DNA of 64,000 bases from Rheinheimera mangrovi (lineage in GTDB: Bacteria; Pseudomonadota; Gammaproteobacteria; Enterobacterales; Alteromonadaceae). The stretch's first letter is position 1. The number at the start of each line of letters is the position of its first letter. A program made the position numbers and the translations under genes. The DNA lies in the NCBI RefSeq assembly GCF_003990335.1, contig NZ_CP034683.1, positions 1,626,501 to 1,690,500 on the forward strand, in the 5' to 3' direction. Below the pieces are notes generated by a model. The model did not search any database and was not told the origin of the DNA. It saw only the letters and a list, made by a program, of their open reading frames with translations. Positions 46,835 to 56,712 of the stretch are shown here, piece after piece.

Positions 46835-48294
46835 AGTTTAAAAAATTTAAAAAAGCTGCTTTTGTGTTTTTTGTTTTGTTCGGTCAATTCATTGTTTGGT
46901 AATGCTTGCAAGCTTGCTATTACTATGTCGACATTATTAAGGCTGATGCCAATGTCACATTGCTGTTCACCAATAAATGCGTCAAAACTGAAGCCACAGG
47001 CTGTTGCGTGCCAGTAATCGGGTATGTCGTCTTCAAACATAGCTGTTAAAGCATCAGGACGGTTTTTGTTGAATTGATGCTCTGTTCTCGTTTCACCACA
47101 TTGTAAATACACCCGCAGAGGTGTGTCAGGGACTGAAGCTGACAATGCCCAGCCACTTATTCTGACTCTACCGTTGCTGGCAAAAATTTCTCCCATTTGA
47201 GGAGAATCCAGATGATAGCCCAGTAATTGTCTGGTTAAAGGGCCTGCATGTCTTTTAACGTTTAATACTGAATGTTTATCCTGCTCAGAGCGTGCAGTTA
47301 AAAAATCTTTGTACTGATCGGCGTAAAGGTTTCCTGGCGCACCTGGACTCAGTGATTGATCTATATCCCAGCATAGTTGGACAGGGAAATACCCCTTAGC
47401 GAACATGAGCTGAGTGACCTGCGATTTGTATTCGTCCGGCACATAGGAGTCCAGCACCAAATCCTGCTTTTGGGCTAGAGATAGCCATAAGTCGACTACG
47501 TCGGGCAGCTGTCCGGTTTCGCATATTTCCTGAACCAACTGGTTTATTGAGGATGATTTATAGTTTTTAGTTATTAAATCCTGCAACGCCGCTGGAACCT
47601 GATGTTTTCTTTTGCTGATTTGTGAATAAATAAGATCACCCGACAAAGTCACTACATCTGTTTGCTTAAAAAGTTTGCGGGTGATCGTCGATTTACCAGA
47701 ACCAGCAGGGGCCATCATCAGATATGCATAGGGTCTTGGTTTGCGAATATGCACGACATAACGCTGAATAGGATCTCCAGCCTGATTTACACTATGGCCA
47801 AGCACTTTCCAGGCATAGGGATCTAAAATTTCATGGAGTTTATTTCTGGTCGGAAAAAAACGTTCATCAATAGTACGTTGCACTTTAACAAAGTGACTTT
47901 CAGAACCTGAAGCAATACCAAGTTCCAATATCAACACTCCGTCTGGGCTTAGCGAATTTACCAGTTTATGGATAAGGGCAGCCTGGTCTTCGGCATAATG
48001 CAGTGCAGATAAATGGGTGATGACATCAAACTGTCCTTCAGGCAATAGATCCCAGGACTGGTTAAAAAATTGAACCTCAGGGAAACGGATTTTTGCTTTT
48101 TCTATTGCTTTGGCAGATAAGTCTATACCAATGATTTTTTCAGCGCCTGCATGCAGGGCATAACCACAAAAGAAACCTTCGTTGCAGCCAACGTCAAGAA
48201 ATGCTTTTCCTTTGAGCTCCGGAATACGTAAACACACCAGCTTTTCAAAAGATTTAGAACTGCCGTTTGTGTTGTCAAAAGACTGGTATTGCAT
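46831..48294 (-). CDS. Methyltransferase-P-loop kinase fusion
   Basis: Start ATG 48294 (487 aa; AAGG 7 bases upstream), preferred to TTG 48300. Residues 1-190 are a class I SAM methyltransferase (FLDVGCNEGFFCGYAL, GIDLS). About 190-345 is a P-loop kinase of the AAA_33/zeta-like type (Walker A APAGSGKST). The rest is beta-rich (VRISGWALSASVPDTPL), a pattern seen in glycosyltransferase accessory domains. A combined methyl and phosphate transfer to a glycan end, as WbdD does with a different kinase fold, is one possible role. It is last in a four-gene minus-strand operon, and its stop lies in a REP end. Confidence 0.75.
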   Translation of the reverse strand: MQYQSFDNTNGSSKSFEKLVCLRIPELKGKAFLDVGCNEGFFCGYALHAGAEKIIGIDLSAKAIEKAKIRFPEVQFFNQSWDLLPEGQFDVITHLSALHYAEDQAALIHKLVNSLSPDGVLILELGIASGSESHFVKVQRTIDERFFPTRNKLHEILDPYAWKVLGHSVNQAGDPIQRYVVHIRKPRPYAYLMMAPAGSGKSTITRKLFKQTDVVTLSGDLIYSQISKRKHQVPAALQDLITKNYKSSSINQLVQEICETGQLPDVVDLWLSLAQKQDLVLDSYVPDEYKSQVTQLMFAKGYFPVQLCWDIDQSLSPGAPGNLYADQYKDFLTARSEQDKHSVLNVKRHAGPLTRQLLGYHLDSPQMGEIFASNGRVRISGWALSASVPDTPLRVYLQCGETRTEHQFNKNRPDALTAMFEDDIPDYWHATACGFSFDAFIGEQQCDIGISLNNVDIVIASLQALPNNELTEQNKKHKSSFFKFFKL

Positions 48295-48443
48295 AAACAA
48301 CCTTTACTTAAAATGTGCGGCCCGTACTTTGCAAAATGAGCGCCGGAACTTTGAATCAGCGGAGTAAGTTCCGGCCCGGGCTGAAGAGATAATGTTTCAA
48401 AATTGCCGGTTAAACTAGCATAAATAAAACAGAACCAGAACTT

Positions 48444-50633
48444 TTATCCTTCGATACCAATACTGAAATCCTCACGTACCCTGGTCAGGTGCAGAGAGTA
48501 ATGAGGATCGTATTTAAGCTGAGTTTTCCAGGTTCGCTTCATATATTGGATCTCTTTGCGTTCACGTGCCTTTTTTTCCGGCGAATCTTCAGGCCCCCGG
48601 CTTTTGGACTCATAGTGGTACAATTCAGCATAAGGTGTCCAGATATGGCGATAGCCTTTGGCACTGAGTTTCAGGCAAAAGTCGACATCATTAAATGCAA
48701 CCGCCAGATCGGTTTCATTTAAGCCGCCAACCTCCAGATATTTTTCTTTCATGACAACCAGACAGGCAGCTGTTACGGCAGAGTAATTCTGTGTACAGTT
48801 GAGCCGCTGCAAATAGCCATCGGATGTTCGCTTATAATTTTTATGTGCATGACCAGCCAGACCCCATAAACCGAGCACAACGCCGCCATGTTGCACAGTG
48901 TCGTCAAAATAATACAGTTTGGCACCTACTGCACCTACGCCGGGACGCAAAGCGTGCTGAACCATATCTGTTAACCAATCCGCAGAAATGATTTCAACAT
49001 CATTGTTTACCATTGCGACAATAGATCCTTTGGCTTCAGACACACCATAGTTATTAATGGCAGAAAAGTTAAAAGGATAGGGATAGTCAACAACCCTGAT
49101 CCTTGGGTCACTTGTTATAGTGTCAAACCATTGCAGGGTCTGGGGTTCGGAACTTTGATTGTCGATGATTAAAATTTCAAAATGTGGATAGCTGGTATTA
49201 TCCAAAATACTTTTTATACATTGCTGAAGCACGTCCAACATGTCGCGTGTTGGAATAATGATACTGACCAAAGGTAAAGGTTGTGGGATTTTAAACCTGG
49301 CTCTGAAACTGCGATTGGTTTTTCCACGGCCAATGTTGAGCACTTGCTCCTTATCGTTTTGCAAAAAGTCAGACATAGCTTGCTGGATCAGTTCGCGTTT
49401 TTCTTTGGAATAGCTACGCTCGTGATTGACGTGACTTTGGTGATAAGTAATAGCAGGCAAATGGTCTATTTGCAGAAACCTGTCGCTGGTTGCTATTTTC
49501 CCCACGTTTTGCAAAAGCCACAGGTAGCTGTTTTGCTTAAACCACAACGGATCTTTGGGGTTTTTCAACTGCATCAGCTCAGTGCTTAAAAACACGGCAG
49601 GCGCCATATAGTTGGTGGACAAAAAAAGCTCTGGGTTCCAATCTGGCTTAAAAGCGGGTTCTGAACGTTGATGCTCTGCATCGAGCACATCGTGGTCTGT
49701 GTAAAGTATTTTTATCTCTGGTTTGTGCATTAGCCTATGTGCACAGAGTTCAAGTGCATCAGGACTTAACTGATCGCCAGCTGCCATTTTTATCACGAAC
49801 TGATTTTTTTTAAACAAAAAGTCCTGATGGCTTTGCATGATGTCGATACGGGGTTCTGCGTCCAACAAGGGTTGCCATTTTTTATCATCTCTGTTTTGGG
49901 TTTCACTGAGCAATAATACCCGCCAATTGGCATAAGACTGTTGACGTATGGAGTTCAGACTTTCCTGCAGAAGTGTGGTTTGCTGCGGAATTTTTATCAG
50001 CAGAACAAATTCAAAAGATTTACTTTCCGTTGGCTGCTCGTTTAACAGCTCAAATTTGCGCCTGGTTTCAATCTCTTGTTGCCAGTACTGATAGGGTTCA
50101 CAGCTAATCAATTGATGTGTTAATAAGTGTTTGTATTCACGTATTAATCTTTCCAGAGCGCCCTGATAGCCAAGCTTACGCCAGCGGGCATAACTTTTGC
50201 GGTATATTCTGCTACTTTGAACCGCGTTGGCTTTATCTTTGATGCTGATAAATTTCAGCATTCTGAAAATGGCCGTCGTTGTATTTAGTTGTCTGATGGT
50301 GAATTTCAGAACCGGACTGGTCTGCAGTTGTTGTGCTTTAGTCCAGCGTAATTCGAGCTTGGTCAGCGGGTTATGACGGAAAAAAATCAGACTTTTATGC
50401 TGTTTATGTTCAGTATGCAGATCGACACCATGAGGATTGTTGTTTTGGTGCAGATAAAAAATGTTTTGTTCGAGAAAACCAGACTGTTCTTTTGCTTCGA
50501 TCACCACTTCAAACCAACACTGTGATTGGGGTTGAGTACAAAGTAGTAAAATACTTTGGGCGCTCTGCTGGCTGATGCTCCAGTCTGGATTGTCAATAAT
50601 GAATTCAATAGGTGATAGGGCGTTTAACTTCAT
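48444..50633 (-). CDS. GT2 glycosyltransferase with duplicated GT2 folds
   Basis: 729 residues. A beta-rich N-terminal domain (1-120) is followed by a first, degenerate GT2-like region (about 205-370, FEFVLLIKIPQQ, TDHDVLD) and a typical second GT2 domain (about 450-720: LVSIIIPTRD, IIDNQSSEPQT, NNDVEI, FNDVDFCLKL). This arrangement is common in rhamnan and O-antigen transferases. Rhamnosyl transfer is plausible given the rml genes, but not shown. It starts 2 bases after the GT29-like gene ends. Confidence 0.85.
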   Translation of the reverse strand: MKLNALSPIEFIIDNPDWSISQQSAQSILLLCTQPQSQCWFEVVIEAKEQSGFLEQNIFYLHQNNNPHGVDLHTEHKQHKSLIFFRHNPLTKLELRWTKAQQLQTSPVLKFTIRQLNTTTAIFRMLKFISIKDKANAVQSSRIYRKSYARWRKLGYQGALERLIREYKHLLTHQLISCEPYQYWQQEIETRRKFELLNEQPTESKSFEFVLLIKIPQQTTLLQESLNSIRQQSYANWRVLLLSETQNRDDKKWQPLLDAEPRIDIMQSHQDFLFKKNQFVIKMAAGDQLSPDALELCAHRLMHKPEIKILYTDHDVLDAEHQRSEPAFKPDWNPELFLSTNYMAPAVFLSTELMQLKNPKDPLWFKQNSYLWLLQNVGKIATSDRFLQIDHLPAITYHQSHVNHERSYSKEKRELIQQAMSDFLQNDKEQVLNIGRGKTNRSFRARFKIPQPLPLVSIIIPTRDMLDVLQQCIKSILDNTSYPHFEILIIDNQSSEPQTLQWFDTITSDPRIRVVDYPYPFNFSAINNYGVSEAKGSIVAMVNNDVEIISADWLTDMVQHALRPGVGAVGAKLYYFDDTVQHGGVVLGLWGLAGHAHKNYKRTSDGYLQRLNCTQNYSAVTAACLVVMKEKYLEVGGLNETDLAVAFNDVDFCLKLSAKGYRHIWTPYAELYHYESKSRGPEDSPEKKARERKEIQYMKRTWKTQLKYDPHYSLHLTRVREDFSIGIEG

Positions 50634-50635
50634 AA

Positions 50636-51616
50636 CTACTCTAATCTAAGCTGACTTTGAAACCACGTTTCTTGTAGTTTCCATTCCATGTTCCAATGAT
50701 GCCGCGCTGATCCTTTATGCGCTGGTAATATGCTGTGGTAGTGTTCCTGGTCAAACTGCTCAGGTGCTGAGAATCCAATTCGTTGAATAACGCTTTTATC
50801 CGTAACAAGTGTAAATAGCCAATGCAGTATAAGCAAGCCTGAACTTGGCGGAGCGCCAAGTTGTACGACCAATTCGCGCCAAATGGCTAGTGGGATTTGC
50901 ACTGTGCTGTTTTGCCCGGTTAAGTGTTGTAGTGCTTTTGTGCTTTTTATCCAGTCTAATATTTCCGGGCCTGACAGCACACAGCACTGTTCGGGAGTCA
51001 GTCGTAATGGCGTCTGGCAATCTGGCGCTATTACCCAGTAGGAGATTTTTTTACCTGTGGTCTGCTCAGCTATGGGTTGAGCAAAACAGTGATTAAATCT
51101 GAAAACTAATTCATGACTGTCGATAAAGCTGCCAGAGTTGGAGCTGTTTAAACTGGCGGAGTTGCCTACCACAATGATGCTTTTGGCGCGCTGAACGCGT
51201 TGTATAAAAGTGTTGCTCAGCTCTTGCATGTTAAGTTGTTGCCGCCTACGCCAGTCGGGGCTTCCGTCAGACAAGTTGGCAAGATGTTGGTAGCGGAAGG
51301 CTCTTATCCCATACATGGCCTGAAACCAGCGAAATGGGAAGGGAAATAAGGTGTAGCGCATTAGTTTGTTGTGTTGCCTTGGCGTAACCGGATAGCCGAA
51401 AGCCCTGCGACATGACAAGTAGTCTACATAATCCCTCAGTTGGCCAGTATGCAAGTACAACAGGCGATGGCGCCAGACTGTGGTCAGGTTATAGCAGCCT
51501 TGACGCAGCAATTGCCGGTTTTTGCTTCTGAAGGTACGGCGGTTTCGCAATTCAATGCGTAAGGCTTGGTACTCTGGCTTTTGACGAAACGGACTAAACA
51601 TTTGTTGCGGATCCAT
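50636..51616 (-). CDS. GT29 sialyltransferase-like glycosyltransferase
   Basis: 326 residues. Three sialyltransferase motifs are readable: motif L (about 147-177: IIVVGNSASLNSSNSGSFID and FRFN), motif S (APPSSGLLILHW, about 255-266) and the C-terminal HHWNMEW (306-312) with the likely catalytic His. GT29 members use CMP-activated sugars (CMP-Neu5Ac; some plant and bacterial relatives may use CMP-Kdo). No CMP-sialate synthesis genes are seen in the window, so the donor is open. The start overlaps the previous gene by 23 bases; ATG 51601 is an alternative. Confidence 0.75.
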   Translation of the reverse strand: MDPQQMFSPFRQKPEYQALRIELRNRRTFRSKNRQLLRQGCYNLTTVWRHRLLYLHTGQLRDYVDYLSCRRAFGYPVTPRQHNKLMRYTLFPFPFRWFQAMYGIRAFRYQHLANLSDGSPDWRRRQQLNMQELSNTFIQRVQRAKSIIVVGNSASLNSSNSGSFIDSHELVFRFNHCFAQPIAEQTTGKKISYWVIAPDCQTPLRLTPEQCCVLSGPEILDWIKSTKALQHLTGQNSTVQIPLAIWRELVVQLGAPPSSGLLILHWLFTLVTDKSVIQRIGFSAPEQFDQEHYHSILPAHKGSARHHWNMEWKLQETWFQSQLRLE

Positions 51617-52640
51617 CAGGCATCAACCAATTCACGAACTGTCGGGCAGATTGAAGCACAGCCGGAGTATCAGGACTGTGCTGATAGTCTGAACGCTTGA
51701 CTGGTTGGCTGATCAAAAGTTTTAGGCTGTTGTACCAGTCTTGTTCGCTATGCATAACTTTATAGCTGCGCTCTGGCAAATGAGCCAGGTCTGGCAAGCT
51801 TGAGGATAACGTAGGTATGCCAAAGAAACTTGCTTCTATGACTTTGAGTGCAGATTTATGTTGGTTGAAAAAGGTTTGTTCCAGCGGCAATAAGTTGATG
51901 TGGGATTTTGTTACCACTTGAGCATAATTGGAAAATGCTACTTTTTCAGTCTGTATGAGTTGTTGTTCATTTAGCTTCAACTTTGTTTGTAATGGCCCGG
52001 TGATCACTAACTTTAACTGAGCATTTTCTGCAAAAATCTGCTCCAGTGGTGCTGTGATTTGTTGGAAATCACGATCATGGCTGCGTGTACCAGGCCAATA
52101 ACTGATCAAACAAGGCGTTGCGATGTCTTCTTGCTGTTGAGGCGCTAATGTATGCCAGTGTAGATGCACCGCATTGTGCAGCACCATTGTATTGGCTTGA
52201 GGCAGAACTTCTTTCAGCCGTTGTTGTAGTTCGGTGGTGGATACGCTGATGTAGCGGAACAATTTAAGTGCATTCATATTCTTTTTGAAAGCAGCTGCTG
52301 TAACCCGTTTAGAAACGAGTTGGTTGCGAACGCCAGGACTAAACTCAGCCCAATCCGGATGGAAGATCAGATCGTCAACATCTGCGACCAAAATGCTGCC
52401 ATTTTTCGCCAGACGTTGCAGCTTGTAAGATAAAAACAGCCTGTAGTTGGGGCGGTGGAACAGAATAATTTGACTGGGTTCAGAGATTTGTAATTCAGAG
52501 TAATGCAGAAATTTGACCTGGCACCCCAGAGACTGCAAGGCCAGACCTAAGTTTTCACAGCGGTAAATAAATGAAGGATCCTGTCTGTAGAGTGCGGGGT
52601 TTTTATTGCATGCAACAAAGGTAACTGAAAGCAGTTTCAA
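51594..52640 (-). CDS. GT4-like glycosyltransferase
   Basis: The frame is open back to 52685, but its first codons are REP sequence. A TTG at 52640 with CAGGGA about 7 bases upstream is the preferred start (348 aa), just before the conserved LLSVTFVACNKNPALYRQD. A GT-B fold is suggested by VADVDDLIFH, ISYWPGTRSHDRDF and the C-terminal ALKVIEASFFGIPTLSSSLP. It is first in the operon with GT29, GT2 and the methyltransferase-kinase. Donor unknown. Confidence 0.7.
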   Translation of the reverse strand: MKLLSVTFVACNKNPALYRQDPSFIYRCENLGLALQSLGCQVKFLHYSELQISEPSQIILFHRPNYRLFLSYKLQRLAKNGSILVADVDDLIFHPDWAEFSPGVRNQLVSKRVTAAAFKKNMNALKLFRYISVSTTELQQRLKEVLPQANTMVLHNAVHLHWHTLAPQQQEDIATPCLISYWPGTRSHDRDFQQITAPLEQIFAENAQLKLVITGPLQTKLKLNEQQLIQTEKVAFSNYAQVVTKSHINLLPLEQTFFNQHKSALKVIEASFFGIPTLSSSLPDLAHLPERSYKVMHSEQDWYNSLKLLISQPVKRSDYQHSPDTPAVLQSARQFVNWLMPDGSATNV

Positions 52641-52667
52641 ATGTTTTATCCCTGAAAAGTCTAAATG

Positions 52668-52847
52668 ACACCGTGGTATCGTCAAAACGGGCGGGGGCGA
52701 GCCCCGCCCCTACGGATTTTTATTCAAACATCGGTTTTCACCGTAGGGGCCGAGGCTTGTCCCGGCCCGTCTATCTATACCGCAGTGTTACATCTGTGAT
52801 GCACACCGTGGTGTCATTAGACGGGAGGTGGCAAGCCCCACCCCTAC
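52668..52847. repeat. BIME elements between divergent genes
   Basis: A half element ending GCCCCTAC at 52713 and a full element at 52743-52847 in the opposite orientation to most others (right-type arm first). They lie between the divergent GT4 gene and kpsC, so any promoters here share space with the repeats. The gap 52848-52937 shows no clear ribosome site for kpsC. Confidence 0.88.
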
Positions 52848-52937
52848 AATTCGCTATCCAAACAAAATGCGCTGTTCTAGCCCGATTTTCTGCATAATAG
52901 TATAGTATCAGCCCAGTTTGAACTGCTGTTGCAGCTT

Positions 52938-54977
52938 ATGGATTATAAAATAGCTAAACTAACCAATCATTTATCTGAAAGCGGAACTGTATTGTCTGTT
53001 TCGCGTACTATCGCAAAAATACCAGGGTTATCGGCATTTATTGGCGCCCCTGTGCTTTGTTCGTTAGCAAGCCTTTTTGAACGTAATAATGCGACGGCAG
53101 TACTAGCTTGGGGACGAAAATCTACAGCCAGAAGGGCTGAACTGCTCGCTAAAATACTTACGTTACCCCTATTGCGCCTTGAAGATGGTTTTTTGCGCTC
53201 CACTGGCCTCGGTCATACCCAACCTTATTCCATGGTGCTGGATGACATCGGCATTTATTACGACGCTAGCTTGCCTTCCAGGCTTGAACTGCAAATTCAG
53301 CAAGAACTGAATGACTCTGAGCGCGAGCGGGCAAAAAGATTGCAGCAGCTTTGGCGGGTAAGTAGGGTATCCAAATACAACCATGCGCCTGAATTGTGTA
53401 ATGTTGAACAGCCTTTTGTGCTGGTGGTTGACCAGACATGGGGGGACGCATCTGTTCATTACGGGCTAGGCTCTGCAACAAGTTTTTCATTGATGCTGGA
53501 GCAGGCGCTGCAGTTGTATCCGCAGCATAAAGTGGTGGTAAAGGTTCATCCCGACGTAGTGGCAGGAAAAAAACGTGGTTATTTTGCGCTTGAGGACCTG
53601 CGAGCAAATTCACGTATTGTGGTGCTGGCTCATGATGTTCATCCTCCGGCGCTTCTGGAAAAAGCTGCAGCAGTTTTTACTGTGACATCCCAGCTTGGTT
53701 TTGAGGCCTTGTTATGGGGCTGCACTGTTCATTGTTTTGGCATGCCGTTTTACGCTGGTTGGGGGTTGACCCATGACTATTTGCCAGCGCCTTCTCGCCG
53801 GAAAGCAGTCAGTTTGGAACAATTGATTCATGCCGCTTTAGTTGATTATCCAAGGTACCTGGATCCCCTTCAGTTGCAACCCTGCCAAGCTGAGCAATTG
53901 ATCAGTTATTTAGCAGCAGTCAGAACCGAGCTTACTGCCCGGCAACAGAATGCTGCAGAAAGTTTCAACCAAACTTGGGTTGCATTTCAGATGCCGCTTT
54001 GGAAGCGCAGGTTTTTACAAAGCTTTTTAGCTGGCAAGCCTTTACAGTTTATTGAGGATGCAACGAAGATCCCTGCGGATGCCAAGGTATTGGTGTGGGG
54101 AATGAAGGATGTGTCTCATCTCAATTCCAGCCAGATCTGTAGAGTGGAAGACGGATTTGTGCGATCGATTGGACTTGGAGCTGAACTCCGGTCGCCTTTG
54201 TCATGGGTGATTGATCAAAGCGGTATTTATTACGACGCAACTCAGGCTTCCGAACTGGAACTTCAGTTACAAAACCTTGAGTTAACAGAGCAGCAGCTAA
54301 AACGGGCAGCATTGCTAAGAGATTATTTGCTGACATTCGGTGTAACAAAATACAATTTAACAAAGGTGCAATGGCGCAGGCCACAAAGGGCGGCCCCGGT
54401 GATTTTAGTCGTGGGGCAGGTTGAAACTGATGCGTCAATCCGTTTAGGCAGCCCTGTAGTTACCAGCAATGGGGCTTTGTTACAAAAAGTCAGGGCGCTA
54501 TATCCCCAGCATTATATTGTTTACAAACCTCACCCTGATGAAGTGGCTGGTTTAAGGCAGCAAAGCCATGAGGCTGCAGAGTTTTTCCGCTATTGCGATG
54601 AAATAGTGGCTGATGCCTCTATACTGTCGCTGATCGAACAAGTGGACCAAATTCATGTGATGACCTCTCTTGCTGGCTTTGAAGCCCTGATCCGGGGCAA
54701 AGAAGTACATTGTCACGGTATGCCTTTTTATGCAGGTTGGGGGCTGACTGTTGATTATCTAAGTTGCTCCAGACGGCAACGCCTATTGACTGTGGATGAG
54801 CTTATTTATATTGCACTGATCCGTTACGCTAAGTATCTTAGCCCGCAGTCTGGACAGATGGCAGAGCCAGAACAAGCGATTAGAGAGCTATCAGAGCGTG
54901 CAAAGGTCATTAAACTCAATGGCTTTTTGCAAAGATTCAGGCGTTTGATGGTGCGGACTTTTATCGGTGCTCACTAA
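52938..54977 (+). CDS. kpsC: KpsC, dual-domain capsule linker Kdo transferase
   Basis: 679 residues from ATG 52938, close to the usual KpsC length; a TTG at 52929 is possible. The two halves are duplicated Kdo-transferase domains: EDGFLRSTGLG (from residue 82) and EDGFVRSIGLG (from residue 404), each followed by GIYYDA, and each half closing with GMPFYAGWGLT. It extends the poly-Kdo linker started by KpsS, on which the capsule is carried for KpsMT export. It is separated from the other kps genes by about 42 kb of synthesis genes. Confidence 0.93.
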   Translation: MDYKIAKLTNHLSESGTVLSVSRTIAKIPGLSAFIGAPVLCSLASLFERNNATAVLAWGRKSTARRAELLAKILTLPLLRLEDGFLRSTGLGHTQPYSMVLDDIGIYYDASLPSRLELQIQQELNDSERERAKRLQQLWRVSRVSKYNHAPELCNVEQPFVLVVDQTWGDASVHYGLGSATSFSLMLEQALQLYPQHKVVVKVHPDVVAGKKRGYFALEDLRANSRIVVLAHDVHPPALLEKAAAVFTVTSQLGFEALLWGCTVHCFGMPFYAGWGLTHDYLPAPSRRKAVSLEQLIHAALVDYPRYLDPLQLQPCQAEQLISYLAAVRTELTARQQNAAESFNQTWVAFQMPLWKRRFLQSFLAGKPLQFIEDATKIPADAKVLVWGMKDVSHLNSSQICRVEDGFVRSIGLGAELRSPLSWVIDQSGIYYDATQASELELQLQNLELTEQQLKRAALLRDYLLTFGVTKYNLTKVQWRRPQRAAPVILVVGQVETDASIRLGSPVVTSNGALLQKVRALYPQHYIVYKPHPDEVAGLRQQSHEAAEFFRYCDEIVADASILSLIEQVDQIHVMTSLAGFEALIRGKEVHCHGMPFYAGWGLTVDYLSCSRRQRLLTVDELIYIALIRYAKYLSPQSGQMAEPEQAIRELSERAKVIKLNGFLQRFRRLMVRTFIGAH

Positions 54978-55000
54978 GGGTTTCAGTTGCTGTTCAGCAA

Positions 55001-55015
55001 CAGCTTTTTAAGCTG
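55001..55015. terminator. Short hairpin after kpsC
   Basis: CAGCTT and AAGCTG form a perfect 6-bp stem around a TTT loop, 24 bases past the kpsC stop and 54 bases before wecB. No U-run follows. A weak terminator at best. Confidence 0.3.
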
Positions 55016-55068
55016 GTGTTATATAGATAGCTTTTGGTTTTTTCAGTTATAAATTAAATGGAATACGT

Positions 55069-56205
55069 ATGATTAAAGTGTTGAGTGTGTTTGGTACCAG
55101 GCCTGAAGCTATCAAAATGGCCCCTCTGGTCAATTTGCTGAAACAAACTGAAGGTATTGAAAGTAAGGTCTGTGTAACAGGACAACACAGGGAAATGCTG
55201 GATCAGGTGTTGAAGCTGTTTAACATTGTGCCGGACTATGATCTGGCAATTATGAAAGCTGGCCAGGATTTATACGACGTGACCACTAGTATTTTGCTGA
55301 ATATTAAGCCTGTGCTGCGTGATTTTAAACCGGACATAGTGCTGGTGCACGGTGATACCAGCACCACTTTTGCTGCTGCTTTAGCCTGTTACTATGAAAA
55401 AACGGCGGTAGGCCATGTAGAAGCAGGGTTGCGCACCGGCAATATCTATAGCCCATGGCCGGAAGAAGCAAACCGCAAATTAACAGGTGCCTTAACAAAA
55501 CTGCATTTTGCGCCAACTGACACCTCAAAACAAAATCTGCTGAATGAAAACATCGATGCTGCGGGCATTGTTGTCACTGGCAATACAGTGATCGATGCTT
55601 TACATCAGGTTGTGGCAAAAATTGACGCCGATGCTGATTTAACAAAAAACTTTGAACAACAGTTCCCATATGGCTTAAATGGCCGTCGCTTGGTGTTAGT
55701 GACAGGTCACCGACGTGAAAGTTTTGGTGGTGGCTTTGAGCAAATTTGCGCCGGCCTGAAACAAATCGCTCAGCAATTCCCAGACACTGATGTGGTTTAC
55801 CCAGTGCACTTAAATCCTAATGTACGTGAACCTGTATTCCGTTTGCTAAGTGACACATCCAATGTGCATTTAATAGAGCCGCAGGACTATTTGCCTTTTG
55901 TATATCTGATGAGCCGCAGCACAGTGGTGCTTACGGACTCGGGCGGTATACAGGAAGAAGCGCCGTCTCTGGGGAAGCCAGTGCTTGTTATGCGCGATAC
56001 CACCGAGCGTCCTGAAGCTGTTGCTGCCGGTACAGTTAAATTGGTTGGAACAGATGCGGATGTGATAGTGCGCGAAGTCAGCCGCTTGTTAACGGACAAA
56101 GCCTACTATGAACAAATGAGTTTCGCCCATAACCCTTATGGTGATGGCAAGGCTTGTGCACGTATTATTGATACGATTAAGGCAACGCTGACAGTTAACA
56201 AATAA
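55069..56205 (+). CDS. wecB: UDP-GlcNAc 2-epimerase (non-hydrolysing)
   Basis: 378 residues, with GGA 7 bases upstream. [15 protein letters not shown] at the start, [28 protein letters not shown] and [10 protein letters not shown] are all present, which defines the WecB/MnaA family. It interconverts UDP-GlcNAc and UDP-ManNAc. WecC (60540) can oxidise the product to UDP-ManNAcA. It is separated from wecC by two export genes, with REP elements after it. Confidence 0.95.
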   Translation: MIKVLSVFGTRPEAIKMAPLVNLLKQTEGIESKVCVTGQHREMLDQVLKLFNIVPDYDLAIMKAGQDLYDVTTSILLNIKPVLRDFKPDIVLVHGDTSTTFAAALACYYEKTAVGHVEAGLRTGNIYSPWPEEANRKLTGALTKLHFAPTDTSKQNLLNENIDAAGIVVTGNTVIDALHQVVAKIDADADLTKNFEQQFPYGLNGRRLVLVTGHRRESFGGGFEQICAGLKQIAQQFPDTDVVYPVHLNPNVREPVFRLLSDTSNVHLIEPQDYLPFVYLMSRSTVVLTDSGGIQEEAPSLGKPVLVMRDTTERPEAVAAGTVKLVGTDADVIVREVSRLLTDKAYYEQMSFAHNPYGDGKACARIIDTIKATLTVNK

Positions 56206-56235
56206 AAAACGTGGTGTTGTATCGCAATACACCGC

Positions 56236-56392
56236 GGTGCAGATGGACGGGCCGGGACAAGCCGCGGCCCCTACGGTTAAAAACCGTTGTTTGAATAAAA
56301 AAACGAGTAGGGGCGGGCCTTGTGCCCGCCCGTCTAATGGTACCGCGGTGTTGATGGGCCTTGTGCCCGCCCGTCTAATGGTACCGCGGTGT
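56236..56392. repeat. REP half element and tandem left arms after wecB
   Basis: A right-type arm ending in CTAC at 56274 lacks its left partner. After the standard linker a left-type arm starts at 56307 (GTAGGGGCGGG) and a second follows in tandem, with ACCGCGGTG at the end (56392) and no right arm. Confidence 0.88.
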
Positions 56393-56712
56393 TTGCAACC
56401 CATGCATACAACAGCCCGGCAGATACATCAAAATCGGAATTTTTATGGACAAGCCTTCTTGAATTGGCTAAAGTCGCGTCCGGTTTTTTGAGGTAAAGAA
56501 CCGTAAGGACTTTAAGCAATGGATATGCGGAATTATTCTTCAGTGTTTCTCCGTAACCCCTTGTTTATTAAGTCGCTCAAAGTAACCGCAGCTGAATGCA
56601 CAGATAAATAGACGCTCGTGCCTGTTATTTTTGCTTGGAAAGGCGAATAAAGCAGGTAAACTAATGCGCGTATTGAACAGCTAAAATAACAGTTAATGAT
56701 TGGAGTTCCAGG
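56393..56712. other. Leader region of the second export operon
   Basis: 320 bases with no gene and no clear promoter or ops/JUMPstart element found by eye. A promoter is expected here because wecB ends before the REP block and a new operon starts at 56713. GGAG lies at 56702-56705. Confidence 0.35.

Noticed and set aside
46831..48294. Zeta-toxin-type kinase of a toxin-antitoxin pair
   Set aside because: The P-loop domain is fused to a methyltransferase within a glycosyltransferase operon, and no small antitoxin gene is adjacent.
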